Shown here: positions 50,200 through 54,183 of the stretch, piece by piece
How the letters are laid out: every line of letters begins with the position of its first letter
How positions within the stretch are numbered: position 1 is the stretch's first letter
Origin: Rhizobacter sp.
Lineage (GTDB): Bacteria > Pseudomonadota > Gammaproteobacteria > Burkholderiales > Burkholderiaceae_C
Length of the DNA stretch: 54,183 nucleotides
Reading direction: 5' to 3'
Assembly: GCA_025361845.1 (NCBI GenBank)
Contig: JANYJL010000239.1
Coordinates: 1-54,183 of the forward strand
Notes under the pieces: model-generated
Databases searched by the model: none
What the model saw: only the letters and a program-made list of their open reading frames with translations
What the model was told of the DNA's origin: nothing
Position numbers and translations under genes: made by a program

Positions 50200-51414
50200 A
50201 TGGACTTCAGCTACTCGCCCCGCACCCAGGAACTGCAAGCCCAGGTGCTGCGTTTCATGGCCGAGCACATCTACCCTGCCGAAGCCGCGTACGCGGCCGA
50301 GATCGAGGCCAACACGGCGGCCGGCAAACGCTGGACGCCGCTGCAGGTGATCGAGCAGCTCAAGCTCAAGGCACGTGCGCAGGGCCTGTGGAACCTGTTC
50401 CTGCCCGACAGCGCGCACGGCGCGGGCCTGACGAACCAGGAGTACGCACCGCTCGCCGAGGTGATGGGCCGCGTGCCCTGGGCGAGCGAGGTGTTCAACT
50501 GCTCGGCGCCCGACACCGGCAACATGGAAACCATCGTGCGCTACGGCACGGCCGAACACCAGAAGCTGTGGCTCGAACCGCTGCTCGACGGCCGGATTCG
50601 CAGCGCCTTCGCGATGACCGAGCCCGAGGTGGCGTCATCGGACGCGACCAACATCGCCTCGCGCATCGAGCGCGATGGCGACGACTTCGTCATCAACGGC
50701 CGCAAGTGGTGGATCTCCGGTGCCGGCGACCCGCGCTGCAAGATCTACATCTTCATGGGCAAGACCGACGCCGACGCGCCGCGCCACGCGCAGCAGTCGA
50801 TGGTCCTGGTGCCCGCAGACACACCCGGCATCAGCGTTCTGCGTCCGCTGCCGGTGTTCGGCTACGACGACGCACCGCACGGCCACATGGAAATCGACTT
50901 CAAGGATGTGCGCGTGCCGGCCAGCAACATCCTGCTCGGTGTCGGCCGCGGCTTCGAGATCGCGCAAGGCCGCCTCGGCCCCGGCCGCATCCACCACTGC
51001 ATGCGCCTCATCGGCCTGGCCGAACGGGCGCTCGAACTGATGGTGCGGCGCGCGAACAAGCGCGTGGCCTTCGGGCGCACGGTGTCCGAGCAAGGTGTCA
51101 CGCGCGAGCGCATCGCCGAGGCGCGCTGCATGATCGACCAGGCGCGCCTGCTCACGCTGAAAGCGGCATGGATGATGGACGTGGCCGGCAACAAGGCCGC
51201 CAAGGCCGAGATCGCGATGATCAAGGTGGTGGCACCGACGATGGCCGGCAAGGTCATCGACTGGGCGATCCAGGTGCATGGCGGCGGGGGCATGAGCGAC
51301 GACTTCCCGCTCGCGTATTTCTACGCCGCTGCACGCACCCTGCGTTTCGCCGACGGGCCCGACGAAGTGCACCGCAACGCGATTGCCAAGCTGGAGATCG
51401 GCAAGTACGCCTGA
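50200..51414 (+). CDS. ACAD10/11-type acyl-CoA dehydrogenase
   Basis: A 404-residue flavoprotein. It has [40 protein letters not shown] and the C-terminal [20 protein letters not shown]. The catalytic-base region usually seen as YEG reads FADGPDEVH, with Asp instead of Glu, as in ACAD11-like members. ATG 50200 has GGAGA upstream. With the upstream kinase it probably processes 4-hydroxyacyl-CoAs or branched acyl-CoAs. Substrate chain length unknown. Confidence 0.9.
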   Translation: MDFSYSPRTQELQAQVLRFMAEHIYPAEAAYAAEIEANTAAGKRWTPLQVIEQLKLKARAQGLWNLFLPDSAHGAGLTNQEYAPLAEVMGRVPWASEVFNCSAPDTGNMETIVRYGTAEHQKLWLEPLLDGRIRSAFAMTEPEVASSDATNIASRIERDGDDFVINGRKWWISGAGDPRCKIYIFMGKTDADAPRHAQQSMVLVPADTPGISVLRPLPVFGYDDAPHGHMEIDFKDVRVPASNILLGVGRGFEIAQGRLGPGRIHHCMRLIGLAERALELMVRRANKRVAFGRTVSEQGVTRERIAEARCMIDQARLLTLKAAWMMDVAGNKAAKAEIAMIKVVAPTMAGKVIDWAIQVHGGGGMSDDFPLAYFYAAARTLRFADGPDEVHRNAIAKLEIGKYA

Positions 51415-51430
51415 GGCGCCGAAGGAAGCT

Positions 51431-52189
51431 TCAGTCGTCCTTCGGTCGCGAAGGATCGTCGCCCGGCGCGATGGTCTGCCAGGCCGTGTTGCCAGTGGCC
51501 GGCCAAGCCACGCTGGTGCGTGTGTGCCCATCGACCGCACGCACCGCCTGCGTGACCGCCGTCTCGAAGATGGCCAGCGCCGTCGACAGCGATTCCGTGT
51601 CGGGTTGGAGCAGCCGCATGCGCAGGTAGGTGCGGCCACGCAGCGTCATCAGCACGAAGGGCACCGCGTCGCGTAAGAGGCCATTCGGGCCGTTCGCGGC
51701 ATCTTCCAGCAGGCCGGCGAGCGGCCCGTCGATCCAGGCCAGCGCCGCTTCGGGCGAACTGGCCACCACGCCGAAGTGGGTACGCAAGGCGCGCTGGGTG
51801 CTCAGGTCAACCTTCGGGAACATCACCAGCCAGCGCATCTCTTCGGGCGTGGCGCTGTCGATCTGGGTCTGCATGCCCTGCGTGAAACGCTCGTAGGTCT
51901 GCTTTTCCAGCAGATCCATCAGCGGGCGGGAGAGCACCAGCATCTGCATGTCGGACGGCAAGTCCAGTTCCATGCGCAGGCGCAGTTCCTGGCCTTCGAT
52001 GTAGGCGCGTTGTGCCGGGCCCCATTCGAGCCGCCAGGGAATGCCTTCGAGGCGCCCGTCGATGACAAAACCTTCCGCGTCTCGCGCGCGCTTGAACCCG
52101 TGCCCACGCCGCTGAGCCCAAGCCGCGACATCGCCCCACTCGGCATGGGCTGCCGGGATGGAGAAAAGTCGCTTGAGGGCATCCAGCAT
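51431..52189 (-). CDS. Conserved-looking hypothetical protein
   Basis: A 252-residue soluble protein with no signal peptide or membrane helix. The start at ATG 52189 (MLDALKRLFSIPAAHAEWGD) is preferred; the longer frame needs a TTG at 52222. There is a beta-rich first half (GFVIDGRLEGIPWRLEWGPA; LRLRMELDLP) and a helical second half. Coding character is good. Family not recognised. It converges on the acyl-CoA dehydrogenase gene (16 bp between stops) and is divergent from the glutathione transferase. Confidence 0.75.
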   Translation of the reverse strand: MLDALKRLFSIPAAHAEWGDVAAWAQRRGHGFKRARDAEGFVIDGRLEGIPWRLEWGPAQRAYIEGQELRLRMELDLPSDMQMLVLSRPLMDLLEKQTYERFTQGMQTQIDSATPEEMRWLVMFPKVDLSTQRALRTHFGVVASSPEAALAWIDGPLAGLLEDAANGPNGLLRDAVPFVLMTLRGRTYLRMRLLQPDTESLSTALAIFETAVTQAVRAVDGHTRTSVAWPATGNTAWQTIAPGDDPSRPKDD

Positions 52190-52263
52190 CGAGGCTCGCA
52201 ATCCACTAGAGTGAGGCGCCAACGCGCCACCGGCGTGTCGATGAACCCGAACAGGAATTCACC

Positions 52264-52956
52264 ATGATCGAAGTGTATTCGTGGGCCACGCCGAACGGCC
52301 ACAAGGTCCACATCATGCTCGAAGAATGCGGCCTCGCGTACCGCGCCATTCCGGTGGACATCGGCGCCGGCGATCAGTTCAAGCCCGAGTTCCTGGCGAT
52401 CAGTCCGAACAACAAGATTCCGGCCATCGTCGACCCGGACGGGCCGGACGGCAAACCGATCTCGATGTTCGAATCGGGCGCGATCCTCTTGTACCTGGCC
52501 TCGAAGACCGGCCGCTTCCTGCCGAGCGACACACGCGGGCGATTCACCACGCTCGAATGGCTGATGTTCCAGATGGGCGGTGTGGGGCCAATGCTCGGCC
52601 AGGCGCACCACTTCCGCATCTACGCGCCCGAGAAGATCGAGTACGCGATCAACCGCTACACGAACGAAGCCCGGCGCCTCTACGGCGTGATGAACAAGCG
52701 CCTGGCGCAGAGCAAGTACATCGCGGGGCCCGAGTACACGATTGCGGACATCGCCATCTTCCCCTGGCTGCGTTCGTGGAAGAACCAGGGCATCGACTGG
52801 AACGATCACCCGCACCTGAAGGGCTGGTTCGACGAGATCGCCGCGCGGCCGGCGGTGCAGCGCGGTGTCGAGGTGCTGGCCAACCAGCGCAAGCCGCTGA
52901 TCGATGACCAGGCCCGCGAGGCGCTGTTCGGCGCCACGCAATATCAGAAGCGCTGA
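52264..52956 (+). CDS. Glutathione S-transferase, YfcG/Ure2p-like (Nu class)
   Basis: A 230-residue GST. The thioredoxin-fold half begins MIEVYSWATPNGHKVHIMLE; TPN with N11 replaces a catalytic Tyr/Ser, as in YfcG. NNKIPAIVDPDGPDG and MFESGAILLYLASKTGRFLP bind glutathione. The C-terminal helical domain contains MFQMGGVGPMLGQAHHF. YfcG-type enzymes act as disulphide-bond reductases using glutathione. ATG 52264 has AGGAATT upstream. Confidence 0.9.
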   Translation: MIEVYSWATPNGHKVHIMLEECGLAYRAIPVDIGAGDQFKPEFLAISPNNKIPAIVDPDGPDGKPISMFESGAILLYLASKTGRFLPSDTRGRFTTLEWLMFQMGGVGPMLGQAHHFRIYAPEKIEYAINRYTNEARRLYGVMNKRLAQSKYIAGPEYTIADIAIFPWLRSWKNQGIDWNDHPHLKGWFDEIAARPAVQRGVEVLANQRKPLIDDQAREALFGATQYQKR

Positions 52957-52963
52957 AGCGCGC

Positions 52964-54183
52964 TCAGCTGCGCGCGGGCGCGCTGCCCTTGCTCACGTTC
53001 TCGCCATCGGTCGCTTGCAAACTGCGGAATGACAGCGAGGACACCACGGTCAGCACGCCGAGCGTGATGAAGGCGTGGTGCAAGGCGCTCGTCACTGCCG
53101 CGCGGTCGGTCTGCGGCACCTCGCCGAGGTACCAGGCCGTGATGAGCGAACCGAAGGCCAGGCCGAAGCTCATCGAGAGTTGCTGGAACGAACTCGACAG
53201 CGTGCTCGCCTGGCTCGAATCGGCGTCCGCAATGTCGGCATAGGCCATCGAGTTCATGCTCGAAAATTGAAGTGAATTGAACAGGCCGGTCGCGAGGCCC
53301 ATCGCCACCACCAGCACCAGCGGAGTGGCGGAATCCACAAGCGAATACAGCCCGATCGTGATGCCGATCAGCACCGTGTTCACGCGCAGCACCTGCCGGT
53401 ACCCATAGCGTTTCAGCAGCGTGGCGGAGAGCGGCTTCATCACCATCGCCGCGGCGGCGGACGGCATCATCAGCAAACCCGACTGCCAGGCGGGCAAACC
53501 CATGCCCAGCTGGTACAGCAGCGGCAGCAGAAAGGGCAACCCGCCGACCCCCAACCGCGTCATGAAGCCGCCGGCCACCGACACGCGAAAGGTGCGTACC
53601 TTGAACAAGGCCAGGCGCAGCAGCGGGTGCAGCGTGTTCGCCGCGTGCCACACGTAGGCTGCCAGCATGCTGAGCGAGATCAGCACCAGCACGGCGGCAG
53701 AGGTCACGTCCAGGTGGTGTTCACCGAAAACTTCGAGCACCCACGACAGCAACGCGGTGCCGCCGCCGAACAGCACCAGGCCGATGATGTCGAGCGGCCG
53801 CGCCTCGCCGCCCCGGTAGTCGGGCATGTGCTTGCGGATCAGCCACAGCGCCGCGAGGCCCACCGGCACATTGACGAAGAAGATGTCGCGCCAGGACAGC
53901 CAGTGCACGATCAGCCCACCGATCGTCGGCCCGAGCAGCGGGCCGATGAGCGCCGGCACGATGACGAAGTTCATCGCCACCAGCAACTCGCTGCGCGGGA
54001 AGGTGCGGATGATGGCGAGCCGCCCCACCGGCATCATCATCGCCGCGCCCACGCCTTGCAGGATGCGCGCAGCCACCAGCATCGGCGCGCTGACGGCCAG
54101 GCCGCACAGGATCGACGAAAACACGAACAGCGCCACGGCGCTGGTGAACACGCGGCGCGTGCCGAAGCGGTCGGCCATCCAGC
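52964..54183 (-). CDS. DHA2-family MFS transporter, partial (N-terminus beyond right edge)
   Basis: The minus-strand frame is open to the window edge, so the ATG at 54178 is internal: WMADRFGTRRVFTSAVALFV is the TM2-TM3 loop motif A (GxxADRxG). Later motifs include ILQGVGAAMMMPVGRLAIIR and IGPLLGPTIGGLIVHWLSW. At least 406 residues are present and TM1-2 lie outside. It converges with the GST gene (7 bp between stops). Substrate unknown. Confidence 0.88.
   Translation of the reverse strand, partial: WMADRFGTRRVFTSAVALFVFSSILCGLAVSAPMLVAARILQGVGAAMMMPVGRLAIIRTFPRSELLVAMNFVIVPALIGPLLGPTIGGLIVHWLSWRDIFFVNVPVGLAALWLIRKHMPDYRGGEARPLDIIGLVLFGGGTALLSWVLEVFGEHHLDVTSAAVLVLISLSMLAAYVWHAANTLHPLLRLALFKVRTFRVSVAGGFMTRLGVGGLPFLLPLLYQLGMGLPAWQSGLLMMPSAAAAMVMKPLSATLLKRYGYRQVLRVNTVLIGITIGLYSLVDSATPLVLVVAMGLATGLFNSLQFSSMNSMAYADIADADSSQASTLSSSFQQLSMSFGLAFGSLITAWYLGEVPQTDRAAVTSALHHAFITLGVLTVVSSLSFRSLQATDGENVSKGSAPARS

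Overview
The window is about 54 kb of GC-rich DNA (very strong G/C third-position bias) with gene families and gene orders typical of Burkholderiales, most like the Rubrivivax/Methylibium/Leptothrix/Piscinibacter group. This placement is inferred from gene content only, not from a marker gene. I saw no rRNA, tRNA, CRISPR array, insertion sequence or prophage.

Layout, left to right. (1) 1-428: a His-rich secreted protein running off the left edge. (2) 671-3433: a NitT/TauT-type ABC importer, then a TctD/TctE-like two-component system (3501-5721) whose kinase reads into a decayed DHA2 transporter remnant (5722-6168). (3) 6277-21016: the most interesting block. A one-component regulator, made of a winged-helix DNA-binding domain fused to a family-1 solute-binding domain, is transcribed divergently from a 13-gene plus-strand run. 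That run encodes a ribose-type sugar ABC importer, four redox/lyase-type enzymes (zinc alcohol dehydrogenase, YciI-like protein, PRISE-type SDR, HIBADH-like dehydrogenase) and a complete hydroxyquinol lower pathway (hydroxyquinol 1,2-dioxygenase, maleylacetate reductase, 3-oxoadipate CoA-transferase, 3-oxoadipyl-CoA thiolase). Two perfect inverted repeats lie in the divergent promoter region. No monooxygenase or decarboxylase that would make hydroxyquinol from an aromatic compound is present. I therefore propose that a sugar-like polyhydroxylated ring is imported and aromatised to hydroxyquinol. This is a hypothesis.

(4) 21469-26480: a MarR-regulated EmrAB-NodT tripartite drug efflux operon. 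(5) 26746-38331: a complete glycogen locus, with glgC-glgA on the minus strand and glgP-glgB-glgX-malQ on the plus strand. Two nearly identical LacI-family-like operators lie upstream of the divergent unit and of glgB. (6) 38410-39552: an orphan branched-chain amino acid binding protein with a clear intrinsic terminator. (7) 39797-44406: the conserved pepA-holC-small hypothetical group, divergent from lptF-lptG. (8) 44423-46910: a translationally coupled sirohydrochlorin chelatase / CysB-type regulator / methionine-type aminotransferase set suggesting sulfur metabolism. (9) 46926-48911: a FimV-like protein. (10) 49087-51414: an APH-type kinase and acyl-CoA dehydrogenase pair that together resemble the two halves of ACAD10/ACAD11. 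(11) 51431-54183: a hypothetical protein, a glutathione transferase and a DHA2 transporter cut by the right edge.
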